Notes: a model not told the origin generated them from the letters alone. A stretch of 64,000 nucleotides of DNA from Stemphylium vesicarium (GCA_004380135.1 QXCR01000024.1:124001-188000); one strand, 5' to 3'; positions 34,098 to 45,482 are shown, numbered from the stretch's first letter. Program-made: numbers and translations.

Positions 34098-34796
34098 TTA
34101 CGATTCAATGCCCAAATGATCAACCCGCTCCACTTTCTTCTTACTCCCTTGCACACTCTGCGCCTGCCTCGCCTCAACACCCTTTTCTTTCCCCTTGATC
34201 TCGCGCTGCGAAGCGTTGCCAGCTGCGTATGCGCTTCCCTGGCCCTGGGCTGCTGCGTTGGCTGCGCCTAACGACACAATACATATCAGCCATCTTTCTG
34301 TGAAGATTGGGAAACCGGGTGTAATGGGTGAAATGTATGGGAAAGGTGGGGAGAAGAGGTAGATGGGTGAAAGGTAGGGAGAAGGGAAGGGGAGAGGGAG
34401 AAGGAATACCTTTACTGTGATTCTGCTCCGTTATAGTAGATGACCCATCAGCGTTCTTATGCGTTGTTTTCTGAGTCGCGGAGGAGAAGGCGCCGGAGAG
34501 GGCGGCGAAGAGGTTGAGGTTTAGACCGGCCTGTTCATTACTGTTAACATCACCATCACTATATTCATCACCGCCATCGTCTTTCCCTTTCCACTTCCCA
34601 CGTTTCAAGCGTGTTCTTCTTTGGTGTTCATGTTGAGGAGTGAGGAAAATGGCAGACTTACAGATGCACTCGCACTTGAACTCTTTTCGTGGATTTCGCG
34701 AGATCCTGCTGCTTGACTCTGCTGCTTCTGCCGTTGTACTTGCTGTTCCTCTTCGCTTTGGCGCTGGATTTCTTGTTTGGAGATTGCTTGTGTCAT
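34098..34796 (-). CDS. Small polar protein, unknown function
   Basis: Three exons rebuilt here: 34796-34662, 34530-34410, 34267-34098, joined to 141 aa. The introns (131 and 142 bp) are longer than the local norm but have good donors (GTAAGT, GTATTC) and acceptors. The N-terminus is Gln/Glu-rich and probably helical (MTQAISKQEIQRQ, then QQVQRQKQQ). The middle has a short hydrophobic patch (GLNLNLFAALSGAFSSA), then a polar Asn/Thr stretch and an Ala/Gln/Gly stretch. The C-terminus is Lys-rich and ends VERVDHLGIES. No signal peptide or membrane helix. I do not recognise it. The start is the first ATG of the open frame; longer readings begin at a GTG. Confidence 0.6.
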
Positions 34797-35230
34797 TTTT
34801 GCTCGTTTATCTTTCTCTTCTCCGTTCACAGCTGTCGTAGATACCCTGGTGGTTGTGGGGAACGAATACCAAAGTTCGATAGAAAATATTCGTCAAGATT
34901 GGTATACTTGGTACAATTGTTTCGAAGATGAGCTCCGCTGAACAACAAACGCGGAGGGATATGCAGGACCCTCACTTTTTGTATACATTCCAAGGTTTCG
35001 TTGGAAGGGCTGAGGGCTGTACTGGTAGTATGACGTCATGCATCGCAGGGGTGTTGTACCTAGCAGGTTTTGGGAAGGCAACGCGTGGACTTTGAGGGTC
35101 TGGGGTTCAGGTGGGCAGGGATGGCTTGGTTTGAGGAACTTCATAATTCACGTGTAAATGTGTGTGTGTGTGTGTGTGTGAAAATAGGGGTTAAATGGTT
35201 CAATTAGTAAAATATCATGTTGAACATGTG
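34797..35230. other. Intergenic region with TG tract
   Basis: Promoter side of the small polar protein and 3' flank of SWF1. Contains a (TG)10 tract at 35161-35180 and no visible gene. Confidence 0.55.
35161..35180. repeat. (TG)10 microsatellite
   Basis: Ten uninterrupted TG units in the 3' flank of SWF1. Confidence 0.95.
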
Positions 35231-36600
35231 CTAATTCACCAGAACCTCTACTATGTTATCCCAAAACCCTAAATCGTACACATTTTCCACTGCTGCAAGA
35301 TTCCACACACGCTCGAAACTGTCTTCCCTAGCTACGGATCTGATGCGGCTGGGAAGCGACTTGGGTGGCTGCCCGGTTCGCGTGCGGATGAGTATGTGTC
35401 TGCTCTCGAGCGGCCAGGTTGTGGGTGGCTCTTCCTCCTCAGATGGGGTTTCAGGAGGAGTTAGAATTGGGGAACTCAATGAAGAGGAATGCGCTGAGCC
35501 ATAACCAAAAACTTGTCTTAGTCCTGCTGAACGATATTCCTGCATGGTGTCTTCTCTCCTATGACCCAGGAACACAACGCCATCTGCCATGTCGTCACGC
35601 CAATCCGCCCATTTCCCACTTTCGTTGGTCGTCATGCCGGCCCAGATGAGGTAGATGTGGTAGGCCAATAGACCTAGTGGAAGCGGCCAGGTGAGAAGCG
35701 CCAGTAGACCGACGCCGGATCCCCGAACACCACCCACGTCCAAGTAGATGGTCGTGTACATTAGGAAGTAATGCATCTTCCGGTCGAAATAAGTGCTCCA
35801 AGTCTTGGAGTCGACGCCCATTTTTGGGCTGTATCGGTACCAGCTTTCGTACTTTGCATAGCGCGCGGAAACCAGCGGAGAAAGGGCGTAGTAGGCTAGA
35901 TAGGCTCCGTAGGCGATGAGGATGCCGGTTGAGAGTAGCAGGGCGAGAAACCACTTGTAATTCCCTCGACCCAGACAATTGTTTACCCATATACAGTGAT
36001 GATCCATTCTAGATACGCATGTCTTGCATATACTGCAATGCTTGCTTCGCGCAGGCTTCAGGAACTTGCATGTCCGGCACGAAGTCCCGGGGTAGTACAG
36101 CACCCTGTCGTACGGATAGTGTCGCATCTGCTGGACATGATTTATAGTGTTTATGTACGTCTGCTCGTTTCGCTTGGCGCTGAGGTACAGGAAGAGGTAC
36201 GGTTGCGGAAGCAGAAAGAAGGCCAGTAGCTTGTGGTGCAGGCCAAGGAGATGCCACACGGCGGGTAGGAACATGGACGCGCTTGCGGTTACGAGGCCGA
36301 GGAAAAATATGACGACGAGTGGGTGCTTGTCATGCATGAGATATCGGCCCAAGCGAGAGCCATTGTCCGTGATGCGGCCATTTGTGAGGGCGACATCGAG
36401 TCTTCGGAATGCCGAGGGGATGTGGATGAGGAACAGGCGGTTAAGGAAGCCTATGGGTGTGTTTCTAGCATTGTTAGGGATGGATGGGTGCTTTCTGTCA
36501 GGAATGTGTACCTGAAAGCCGGGAGTCGTCCGAAGAAGGCTACAAACGTGACGAGGGACACTGTGATTGTGAAGATGATGATGGTGCGAGCGATGGTCAT
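35231..36600 (-). CDS. SWF1: DHHC palmitoyltransferase Swf1
   Basis: Two exons, 36600-36512 and 36464-35231 (47-bp intron), 440 aa. The first exon supplies the N-terminal membrane helix (TIIIFTITVSLVTFVAFFG). Two more helices follow near residues 80-130. The catalytic Cys-rich domain is clear: CRTCKFLKPARSKHCSICKTC then SRMDHHCIWVNNCLG, with the DHHC motif as DHHC proper. Two further helices come after it. A long polar C-terminal tail with Ser/Pro/Glu runs ends DLGFWDNIVEVLVN. The sequence around the DHHC (GTSCRTCKFLKPARSKHC) fits the Swf1 subfamily. Family knowledge: Swf1 is an ER enzyme that palmitoylates SNAREs next to their membrane anchors. It is divergent from RAP1 across 259 bp. Confidence 0.92.
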
Positions 36601-36859
36601 GGTGAAAGAAGGTCGGACTAGTGCACGCGTCGCATGGCGGAATAAAGGACGAGATGAACCCTAGAATCACTATCGCGATACCCTCATACTCGGGTTCAGG
36701 CACGCACGCCTACGTGTAGAAAGCGTCGCGGCACATAGGGCTGAGCAAGCGCAGCCACTAACGGACCCCGCGTGAATCCTCCGTCACATGTGAGCACGCG
36801 TCGCAACTCAGCCAACGCGTCAACCTCACCACGGCTTCCTTCGACAAACACACTCGACT
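36601..36859. promoter_or_regulatory. Shared promoter region SWF1 / RAP1
   Basis: 259 bp between divergent starts. No factor site could be assigned with confidence. Confidence 0.5.
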
Positions 36860-39402
36860 ATGGCCGGGACAACCGTGTATCACGACATCACTGAGGGATT
36901 TGACTTGGGATCTGGGGGGACATTATTTGCTGGCAAGAAATTATGGGTTGCGCAGCGCGTGCCGTCGCGCAACCGGCTGCTGGACAACATAAAGGCAAAC
37001 GGCGGAGAAATCGTACTCTTGGAGAAAAAGGCCGACTACCTGATCGCGGACCACTTCCGACGAGACTGCCCACCCGGGTCAATATCATACAACTTTGTAG
37101 ACGAATCGATCAAGCAAGGAGAGCTTTGCGACCCGAAAGACCATCCAGCCGGACCACCACTGGGCGAGGCGCGTGAAGCGGGAGCTACCCACCAGCCTAC
37201 GAGGAGTGGGAGAGCAGCATATACCGCAGAAGAAGACAGGATACTATATAAATGGGTGCGCGATGTCGAGTCTCACGGTGGCCTTGTGAGCGGGAATGAG
37301 ATCTATAAGCAGCTAGAAGAGAAGGTGAGCGCAAACCAAGAGGCCTGACATAAGTTCACGTACTAATGGAACACAGTATCCACGACACTCATGGCAATCA
37401 TGGCGCGACCGTTATCTCAAGCAACTCAGATATCGTCCTCCTTCGGCTTTCAATATACCTGACAACGCTCCCCCGTCTCCACCATCCGACCCGTCCAACG
37501 AACGTACGCTTCTAGCTCCATCTTCATCTAAACTCGCTCAACAACAGACGTCTAAAAAGGAACAGGCATCGACTGATAGGAAAGTCAGCGGCAAAGGCAA
37601 AGCCAGGGCTGAAGGCGAATATAGCGTCGATGAGCTGACTGCATTATTCAGTACAGACGACTGGTTAGAGGTTTATGCCTTTGTGGACCTGATCGACGAC
37701 CTGAAAGAAGACGACCGGTACGATTCATCATGGGTTGAGTGGGCGAAAAGTCAGGACAACCAAACTGCTGAGCAATGGCGGCAATACTTTGAAAAGGTGG
37801 TTCGTCCGCAGTGGTTGCGTGACCCAGTTTCGAAAAGAGAGCAGATCAAGAAGCAGATTGAAGACAAGCATAACGAGGGAGGGTCTAGTGAGAGCCAGTC
37901 AATCGGCCAACAGTTTCCAGAATCGAGCAAGCCAGGAGAAGGCACTACAGAATCTGTTGTTTCACAAGAGAAGATGGCAGCTGAGCAACCATCCGATTTC
38001 GAAGATGAACGTTTCGAAGAGTTGTTGAATGAGCAAAATGACGGGGTTCCTCCCGCGTATAAATTCTTCGCCCGAGAGAGGAAGCAGCCTACTTTGAACA
38101 AACGGCCGAATTGGGACTTTGGTAAGCATATGCAGTTGAAATCGCATTTCAGTCAATACTAACGTGGGAACAGCTGCACTGCATGAATTTTTGCTGACTC
38201 AATGGCACTTGCTCTCTGATGAAGAAAAGACACCGTATCTTTCCATGGACCAAGCGATCACACCGAGCACTCTAGAAAGAGCGGAAGAGTCTGCAAAACA
38301 GGCGTTAGATGTCAAAGTACCGTCCTTTTCAACAGCCCAACACGAGTCCCCGACGTTTTACGCCGAGTTGCAGGAGAAATTCATGAAGCGATTGCGAGAA
38401 GATGATGACATAGAGGAGGAAGAAGAGGTAGAGCTTATTCGGCCTACGAAACGACGGAAAAGTGGAAGTAAAACGCCTACCAGAGACGACAGAGTGCAGC
38501 CGGCCGAAAAGATTGGCACAGAAGAGCAGCTATTGGAGATCTCCTCTACCGGAAGCTCTCAACACACGGCACAATCCGAAACCAACGAGGATCAGAATGA
38601 TCCAATTAATCCAGATACGGCAGAAGACGACGAGGCAACAATGGTTGAACTTGAAGGACCAGATGCAGAAAAGGAGATAGAGAGCATTGAGTCGGACGAG
38701 TTCCCGGACATCGACCAACTCCACAAGGCACCAACAGGCTACGAAACGGTCTCCGAGGAGGATCTATCCTCAGATACGCCAACGCCACGAGCGACGCGTA
38801 GAAAAGTGTCAAACTTTGATACCCAAGCAATTCTCTCCTCCCCCACCCAAAGCAACTTCCCGCGACCCCTCGGATTCGCTCAAAGCGCAAAACTCCACGA
38901 AGAACCACGCTTCTCATCCCCAGCCCGACTCCCTGACTCCGACGCCTCAACCACGCAATCCATGGAAGAATTCCGGCGCTCCCTCCAAGAAGAAGACCTC
39001 ACCCAACCCGAACCGCACCCCCTCCGCCTATCCTCCTCCCCCGCACCCTCAACAACCTCATCCACGTCCACAGACTCAGGCGACCCGGACCCACCCCTCA
39101 CCGCCGCCGAGATCAACGCCTTCTACGACGAGCAAAACGCCGAAGGCTTTTCCAACGATTTCATCAGCGCGGCGCTCAAACGCACGCGTCTCCGTCCGGA
39201 ACTCACTGTTAGGGTGCTGGATGCGTGGAAGGTGGGGAAACCGCTGCCGGATGAGAGGGGGATATGGAGTAAGGAGGATGATGTTGCTGTGGAGAGTGGG
39301 GATGGGTTTGAGTTGGCGAAGTTGGGGAGGAAACATAGTGTTGATGGGTGGGGTGGGGTGACGGAGCGTTTGGTGTTTTTGGAGGGGTATCGTAGTCGGT
39401 AG
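36860..39402 (+). CDS. RAP1: Telomere protein Rap1 (BRCT, Myb, RCT)
   Basis: Three exons: 36860-37324, 37377-38121, 38174-39402 (two 52-bp introns), 812 aa. Residues about 15-100 form a BRCT domain (FAGKKLWVAQRVPSR; NGGEIVLLEKKADYLIADH). Residues about 118-180 form a Rap1-type Myb (AAYTAEEDRILYKWVRDVE; YPRHSWQSWRDRYLKQL). Residues about 375-425 resemble an HMG-like helix set (GVPPAYKFFARERKQ; AALHEFLLTQWHLLSDEEK). A long acidic disordered part follows. The last 100 residues look like the Rap1 C-terminal domain (AAEINAFYDEQNAEGFSNDF; WSKEDDVAVESGD; GGVTERLVFLEGY). Family knowledge: in filamentous fungi Rap1 has one Myb and joins shelterin through a Taz1/TRF-type partner. Loss affects telomere length and end protection. 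Confidence 0.92.
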
Positions 39403-40858
39403 TGTGGTGACGGTGAGGAGGGGCGGTTTAGCGGTTTTGGAGAGCGGGTTCGATGGGGTTGGGGTGTAGCGGGCTTTTGGCCGTGGAGGAATTGGTATTC
39501 TGGTAGTGTTTTTTATACCCTCGCTTCGTTGCGACGCGATACTGTGCGTTATTTCCTATAATGAGTCCCTTTCGAGATCTGGGCGCGTGCGTGGTTACTC
39601 TTGCCTGCAATACAGAAGATGACACAAGGGTCTCGCTAGTGGTATTGATTATGCCTCGCAGGACGCTCGCATCTTATTCAGACCTGCATGTCGGTTTCCA
39701 GCTCCATCGTCTCGACTGATCATATCCTGCCATCATGGTCTTGAACGCATGCGGCTTACCTCAGCCTTGCGCCTGACGGCGAGGTTGGGTCAGCGGCTCG
39801 CGTGATTGGACGAATCCTGGACGATTACCCGCAGTGGCTTGCAGTTTTGGCCCCCACGCATGTCAGTCTGTACTCTCAGCCGCTGCCCGTTATTTTCTCT
39901 TAGATAGATATACTCCCCCTTCAAAGCGCATCCTTGGGGGTAACTGCGCCCCTCATCGGCTGCCCACGAGTCCTAGCACCAGTCATACAGGACGTCCACG
40001 ATCGAACACCTTCCTTGGAAAGATGAGTATTGGCTTGAGCTCCCGCAGGGACTAAAGCCGTATAGTACATATACTGTGGTATCAATATCTGAGAACAACG
40101 TAAGCGGGTATCTGTAGCTAGGGTGGCAAAAGAATACTGACGTCTATCTATACTGGATTGACTTTCAGTCAAGGAGAGATACGCAAAGAAGACATACCTG
40201 CGCTGTGTAAGAGGACCGCTAGGAACACAGCGGATACGAAGTGGTCTTTGCAGCTGTTCGAAACCATCAAATCTATGATGAGCATTTCTGACGATTGATC
40301 AGCCTTTTGACGACTGAAGATCATACACAGGACGGGCCCTCTGCAAGCGCGACTGACATACTTCACTCGCTGGAAGTGATCGAGGCCCTCAATTCCCAGT
40401 GGCATATTCCTTGCAGTTATGTCCCTCCGAGCCACTCGTGGCGGAGCATGGCACACTCATTTACTCCAATATTGGAGAATCGTTCATGGAAAAGTGTGTT
40501 CTATACTTGCCAAGTAGATACAAAGCTGTGATTGCACTGGCATAAGGCCGAATAGGCCTCACGCTTCTGGTCCTCGTAGCCTGGAAGAAGATTGGTACAC
40601 TTAGGAAAGTGGTGGAAGAAACGGTGCGAGCTTTGCGTCAATCTTCTCTTGGGAAACGGCTCACGAGGGAGAAGAAACAGGAAGATGAGGAGGTCGGAGA
40701 AAAGAGTGAGTGAGACGTGCAGTCGATTGTTTGACTGCAACCAAGAGCATGGGTCCGCCCCATACATTGCAAGACCCGGATGCATGACTCCAAGGGTCTA
40801 TCACCTGCAAAAACCAGCTGACTATTTTTGAACCGCGATCTTCCTACATTGCAATATA
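39403..40858. other. Intergenic region, convergent
   Basis: 1.46 kb between the 3' ends of RAP1 and the next minus-strand gene. It holds short frames on both strands without codon bias or similarity, and no repeat that I could align. Confidence 0.45.
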
Positions 40859-41509
40859 TTACCCTTCTCTCTTTTCCTTTTTCTCATCAGCACCCTCACG
40901 AAACGCCTCTTCTTTCCCACTACCCCCAACCCCAATCTCCACTTTCTTACCCACTCCACCATCCTTTCCCCCAACCCTCGCCTCCTCATCCCCCACCCTC
41001 ACTTTCAACCTCCTTTCCTCCCTCAACCTCAGATAATCCCCATGCATATCCTTCCCCCACAGCCACCAGCTCACATTCGAATAGCAATAGAACAGAAAGG
41101 CCGCTCCAAACCACACCACCGGCCCGTGTTTGCGAAAAAAAGGGAAAGAATACCATCCAAGTAGCGCCCCGCCGACAAAATGAATCGCATACATGGCGCG
41201 GATTTGAAACATGGTGTATCCGTGGTCTGAGGAGGGGATCTGGGCTGTGCCGTCCATGAGCGAGATGAAGTCGCCGAAGTGGTATTCGAGGATTCTGTGG
41301 AGGAGGGGTTGGGGTGAGGGGGGGCGTGAGGGTGGTGGTGGCATTGTGAGGGTTTCTGGGTGCGAGGTGTTTGTTGGTGGTGTAGCGTTTGACGTGAATG
41401 TAGCGAATGTAGCGGGTGGAGTGCGCGATAGGATTTTAAGCGGATTGAGATGTGTGGTTTGACGGGAATTATTGTGTGGGAAAGGTATAGAAAAAGGGAA
41501 ACGCGGCAT
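40859..41509 (-). CDS. Putative two-helix mitochondrial membrane protein
   Basis: Single exon, 216 aa, ATG at 41509; a second ATG at 41344 would give 161 aa. The first 50 residues lack acidic residues and are rich in Ser, Thr, Asn and Arg, as in mitochondrial presequences, which favours the longer start. Two membrane helices lie near 100-125 (AMYAIHFVGGALLGWYSF) and 130-150 (VVWFGAAFLFYCYSNVSWWL). The C-terminal 60 residues are strongly charged, with Lys/Glu/Gly repeats. I do not recognise a named family. The location is inferred only from composition. Confidence 0.6.
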   Translation of the reverse strand: MPRFPFSIPFPHNNSRQTTHLNPLKILSRTPPATFATFTSNATPPTNTSHPETLTMPPPPSRPPSPQPLLHRILEYHFGDFISLMDGTAQIPSSDHGYTMFQIRAMYAIHFVGGALLGWYSFPFFRKHGPVVWFGAAFLFYCYSNVSWWLWGKDMHGDYLRLREERRLKVRVGDEEARVGGKDGGVGKKVEIGVGGSGKEEAFREGADEKKEKREG

Positions 41510-42143
41510 TATTGGTATTTGGGTGTTATTTAGGCGTGCTGCGCCGCGTGGTGGCAGTGCAATGTAGGAACAGGGTTGACCCCGCTGTCTCAGCCTCGTT
41601 CACCAGAGATGCATGAATTGCATTGGTGTAGGGAACGGTGCACACATGTGTTGTTAAGAGCTTGACAAGGCGTATTTACATTAGAGTTGGATTTTGAATT
41701 TATCACTTCTTTTGATCTTCCACCCCCCTCTCTCGCCGTTGACGTTCTCACACTTGCGTGGTCGAACATCACTTTATCAAAGTCTTTTTCTTACTTTCTG
41801 CATCCTTCCTTATTGTTTTGATTCTCTGCCACTTGATCAAGATTTTTTGATGAGCAGAGCTCTGCGACGTGTTCACGTATTGATGAATCACGCCAAAAAG
41901 TATTACATCAATATGAATGGGACAAGAAGGAATTTTATCATGGTTGGAAAGAATGCCAGAGTAGCTCTTTTCGCTAGAAAAAATGTTTGAAGGTGGTGTT
42001 CTGCTAGGCGACGTACATGCAGATCCAATATCTCTACCACCAGCGCACCGTTTCAAACCCCCACCGCGCCGCAAAAACGACATTGCAGTGTATTGCAATC
42101 CTCCCAACCACGCCCCCTTAGTCTTCCGCGCCCACCACCCCCC
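41510..42143. other. Intergenic region
   Basis: 634 bp between two genes on the same strand. AT-richer than the neighbouring coding DNA, no recognisable element. Confidence 0.45.
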
Positions 42144-42605
42144 TCACCGCCCCAAATCACCTCCATCCCCCTCCTTACTATCCCTACTCCCATCCTCCCA
42201 CCCCACAGCATACAGCTCCCCACCCTCCTCTAGCGTCTCATCTTCATCCATCAAGCCTACTGCCTCCTCCGCATCTAGTATCCTCCTGCGGACACGCCAA
42301 CTCTTGTATTTACGCCATAGCGGCGCTGTGATGCTGGCGATGCTGGCGATGCTGAGTATGGTTAAGAGGAGGGAGATGTTGGAGATGTCAAAGAGGTCGG
42401 CGATGCTTTGCTGGATGAGGTGGAGGATGGAGAGAATGGTGATGAGGGCGAGGAATGTGATTGTGAGGAGGTCGTTGGTCGTGAAGGGGGATATTGGCTG
42501 GTTCTCTTGTAGAGGCTTGCACCAGAGCTTGTTCTTTTGATTAAGAGATTTTGAGGGGGTGGTTGTGGAGTATGTTGGTGGTGGTGAAGGTTGCTGCGAA
42601 ACCAT
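42144..42605 (-). CDS. Small two-helix membrane protein, unknown function
   Basis: Single exon, 153 aa. The start is the ATG at 42605 (MVSQQPSPPPTYS); the open frame reaches further upstream but without an ATG. A Pro/Ser/Thr-rich N-terminus of about 45 residues precedes two hydrophobic helices (LLTITFLALITILSILHLI and ISLLLTILSIASIASITAPLW), then a basic patch (RKYKSWRVRRR) and an acidic Glu/Asp/Gly tail. The basic residues after the second helix suggest both ends face the cytosol. I do not recognise the family. Confidence 0.6.
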   Translation of the reverse strand: MVSQQPSPPPTYSTTTPSKSLNQKNKLWCKPLQENQPISPFTTNDLLTITFLALITILSILHLIQQSIADLFDISNISLLLTILSIASIASITAPLWRKYKSWRVRRRILDAEEAVGLMDEDETLEEGGELYAVGWEDGSRDSKEGDGGDLGR

Positions 42606-42903
42606 TTTGGAAAGACTTAGTGCGCAGCGATGAACTTTGATGTAAAATCCTTTTAACCCCAAGGAATTGGACGAGACTATTGGTGTGCTGGATATCTGGT
42701 AAAGGTGCCCTTTTAACTTTCAGCGCAGAAGGCGGTGTCGACTACGTGACACAGCGAGTAAACTCTGCACTGCCCAGCTGTGCCGTAAGACGCCGTCTTG
42801 GGGGCCGTAACATCCGCCAATCCAGCGGAATCCAAGAAAGCTACACAAGGCCGCATCAATTATTTTTGGAATTTCATACATCATCACCCCAAGGTTCCTC
42901 CTG

Positions 42904-44721
42904 TCAAGTTGCTGCAGCAGCAACAGCCCGGCGTTCAAGCTCCGCCACACGCGCTTTCTTCCATCTCTCATAAGCTCCATCAACACCCGGCTTCCACATT
43001 CCCCCCTCTACACTCGCATCCCCTTCCTCAAACTTACCATCTTTAACGTTCCACCCGCTCTTTCCGCCCTTTCTAATAACCCTCTTAACCCAGATCTTCA
43101 CACAGAACCTGCTAACCACGAGGCCTAACCCCCCAACCCCAATAATGAATGGAATCAACTGTCCTACACTTGTCCACAGCGCGCTCAACCCACGCACATG
43201 ATTCCATCTTATTGTAAGCTCAAGTTGCAAGATAGCAATAACGTGGATAAAAAGATCGAAGCCCGCATAGTACCACCTGAGCCACACCTTCTTCGGCACA
43301 GAAGAAGGCGTCAGGAGAAGCGACGAGGCAATCGATTCAGCGGGCCAAGACGGCAAGCTTGTTCTTTTTTCCCCAGTCCCTCCTGGCGCTGTATACGTTA
43401 TCGAAGCGTAGGTTTGGAACGGCCCGTTGAGCGGATCCAGAAGAAAGGATTGTCGGAGATGCGAGTATATGACGAAAGCCTGGGGCGGAAACTGACAGGT
43501 CAGAAAGGCTGCCCAGCTGTAGAATTGACAGTGGAGCCATGAGGGGGGTGGCAGTTTGCCTTGGGGTGTGGTCCGGTACTTTTTTGGGTACAGGATGGAT
43601 CGCGCGATTACGCTGAATGTGAGGGGTTTGCCGTCGGTGCCGAGCTGGTAGGGGCTGGCGGTGATGCAGTGTTGGATGTACATTTCAGCTTCGTAGTTTT
43701 TGTGGAGGATGGTGGATGTTGAGTTGGGTGCTGCGGCCTCGGGCTGCTCGTGGATGGATGTGGGTGAGTTGGATCGTGTGGACGGTGGACTGATCTCCTG
43801 TGTGATTATGGAAGAGGAGCGCTTCGATGCTTCTTGGGTTGTAACACAGGACAATCGCTTCGATTGCGGTGGGCCTTGTGCCAGGGGTTCTGGCGACGCG
43901 TGAGTTGCGTTTGATAGATTGAGTCCGAAATCCGTTCTTGTGGGTGAACAATACGAACATGAAGCTTTCGAGCAGCTGCTGTGCGATGACCTCTGATCTT
44001 CGGCGTCGCTTATTCCATCTTGGGTGCCATCTTTCTCTTCAATGTCACCATCCTCGCCCACATGCTGCGCTTCCTCCCACTCCCTAACCGCAGTCTCAAA
44101 CTCCCCCCTCTTATCCCTGATCTTCCAAGCCGCCCACAACCTCACAAAGTCCACAGCCCCCCAGTACACCGTACAAACCAGCACCCCAAAATTCATAGCC
44201 ATCATAACCTTTCTCGCTCACCCAAACAAATCAGTCTTGACCACGTATATCATCAGCCACGTGCCACACGGCGTCTTCTTCATATAATCCAGCCCCGTCC
44301 ACCAGAACCACACCTGCAGCGCGATATTCACCAGATTAATAATCTCACACACCACCATCCTGAGCAAGCTCCCGCGCGAGAAAACGGCCTTGCTGTACGA
44401 CGAATTGGGACACACGCCCATGAGACAGCCCCAAGCCAGGATCATCAACAAAACGAAGGCTTCCACGGCGTATACTTCCGAGGGATTGGAGGCGAAAATA
44501 AAGGCGACGATTAGGATGGCGACGCTGAAGATGCTGACCGAGTCGCGCAGGACTTGGACTTCGCAGAGGAGGAAATAGTTGGAGAACCATACGGCGATTA
44601 GCTGCGAGTAGACTCCGATTCGGATTCCGATGCCGTAGATGTCGTCGTCGCCTTCGAAGCCGCATGTTGGGTCTGAAGTGGCGCGCTTCAGCAGGGGGGG
44701 TGGGGGAATCGGGAGATGCAT
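42904..44721 (-). pseudogene. Multi-pass membrane protein gene interrupted by an in-frame TGA
   Basis: One frame of 606 codons from ATG 44721 to the stop at 42904, broken only at codon 168 by TGA (44220-44218). Before the stop: a polar N-terminus with DIYGIGIRIGVY, four hydrophobic helices and TPCGTWLMIYVVKTDLFG. After it the frame resumes at once with ARKVMMAMNFGVLVCTVYWGAVDF, another helix, then a disordered Ser/Thr-rich loop, a soluble part (MYIQHCITASPYQLG) and two more helices near the C-terminus. The TGA stands where a Trp would fit (DLFG-W-RK). A single G-to-A change of TGG would explain it. Short-intron solutions exist: a 36-bp one, or an 81-bp GTGAGC...GTGAG one that deletes a helix. 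Neither is convincing. So it is a recent pseudogene, an assembly error, a recoded gene or a missed intron. Family not recognised. Confidence 0.6.
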
Positions 44722-45356
44722 CAGCGACGGTGGTGAGGAGGCGGGCAGAATTCATGTCAAGGGAGATGCGATTGCAATATGCTAGAAATTGCGAAACGTC
44801 TGAGGGCTCTGACATAGACACGGTTGGAAAGCAGGCATCGATATTGCAGGGCTGCGCCGCATCCTGCATGCTGTTGTGTAAGCGCCCGGGGTCGCGCGTA
44901 GAAGTGACCTGAGGCATCTCGCTCGCCACAAGCGTGGGGGCTGGAAACTGTGAAACGAAGCGTAGAAAGCCAGACAGGCAGACGACCAAATGCCAGAACC
45001 CACGATAGCCTTATTCTTCAGATACATGCGGGAACCCTGCAGGCGTGTGAATAGAATAAAAAAGTCGCGATAGAGAAGCGCAAATGAACGATAAAGAAAT
45101 CACATTGCTACGAGCCGCCCTAGCCAACAAATGCCATAGGCAAATAACATGTCTTCCAAAAAAAACAAAGAAAACTCCAAATCAAATCTTCCTGCTGTGG
45201 TATGCTCGCTTCCAAAAAAGTCCCAAACACCTCCATGTTCCGTTGTTGTGTGTCATTGTGCTGTTGTCTGTTGAGCGGCCGGTCTTCGGTCCTCACGCGC
45301 GCGGAGAGATAACCCCCTTGAGCTGCGCGATGGTATGCGAAATGACCAGCCCAGCT
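44722..45356. other. Intergenic region
   Basis: Promoter side of the interrupted membrane gene and, on the other side, the 3' flank of the Cys-rich mini-ORF. A frame at 44345-44989 overlaps the membrane gene in another phase and looks like a shadow. Confidence 0.45.
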
Positions 45357-45482
45357 TTACATAACCGTGCAAGGAATGCAGCAGCAACTGCAGTCATCCG
45401 TACTGATGCAACTGCACTTTCCACCCTGAGGCTTAACAATCGAGCCCGCAGCCGAAGAGACGGAGTTTGTAGAAGCAGGCAT
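45357..45482 (-). CDS. Cys-rich 41-aa peptide, metallothionein-like candidate
   Basis: ATG at 45482 with A at -3, stop TAA at 45359-45357, 41 aa. The first 22 residues are Ser/Ala/Thr-rich. The last 19 hold seven cysteines as C-S-C, then C-S-C-C-C and P-C. CxC and CC clusters without a signal peptide are the hallmark of small metal-binding peptides such as fungal metallothioneins, which are known to be 20-50 aa. Nothing else in the 1.4-kb gap 44722-46183 looks coding. It may also be the last exon of a longer gene or a chance frame. Moderate to low certainty. Confidence 0.35.
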   Translation of the reverse strand: MPASTNSVSSAAGSIVKPQGGKCSCISTDDCSCCCIPCTVM

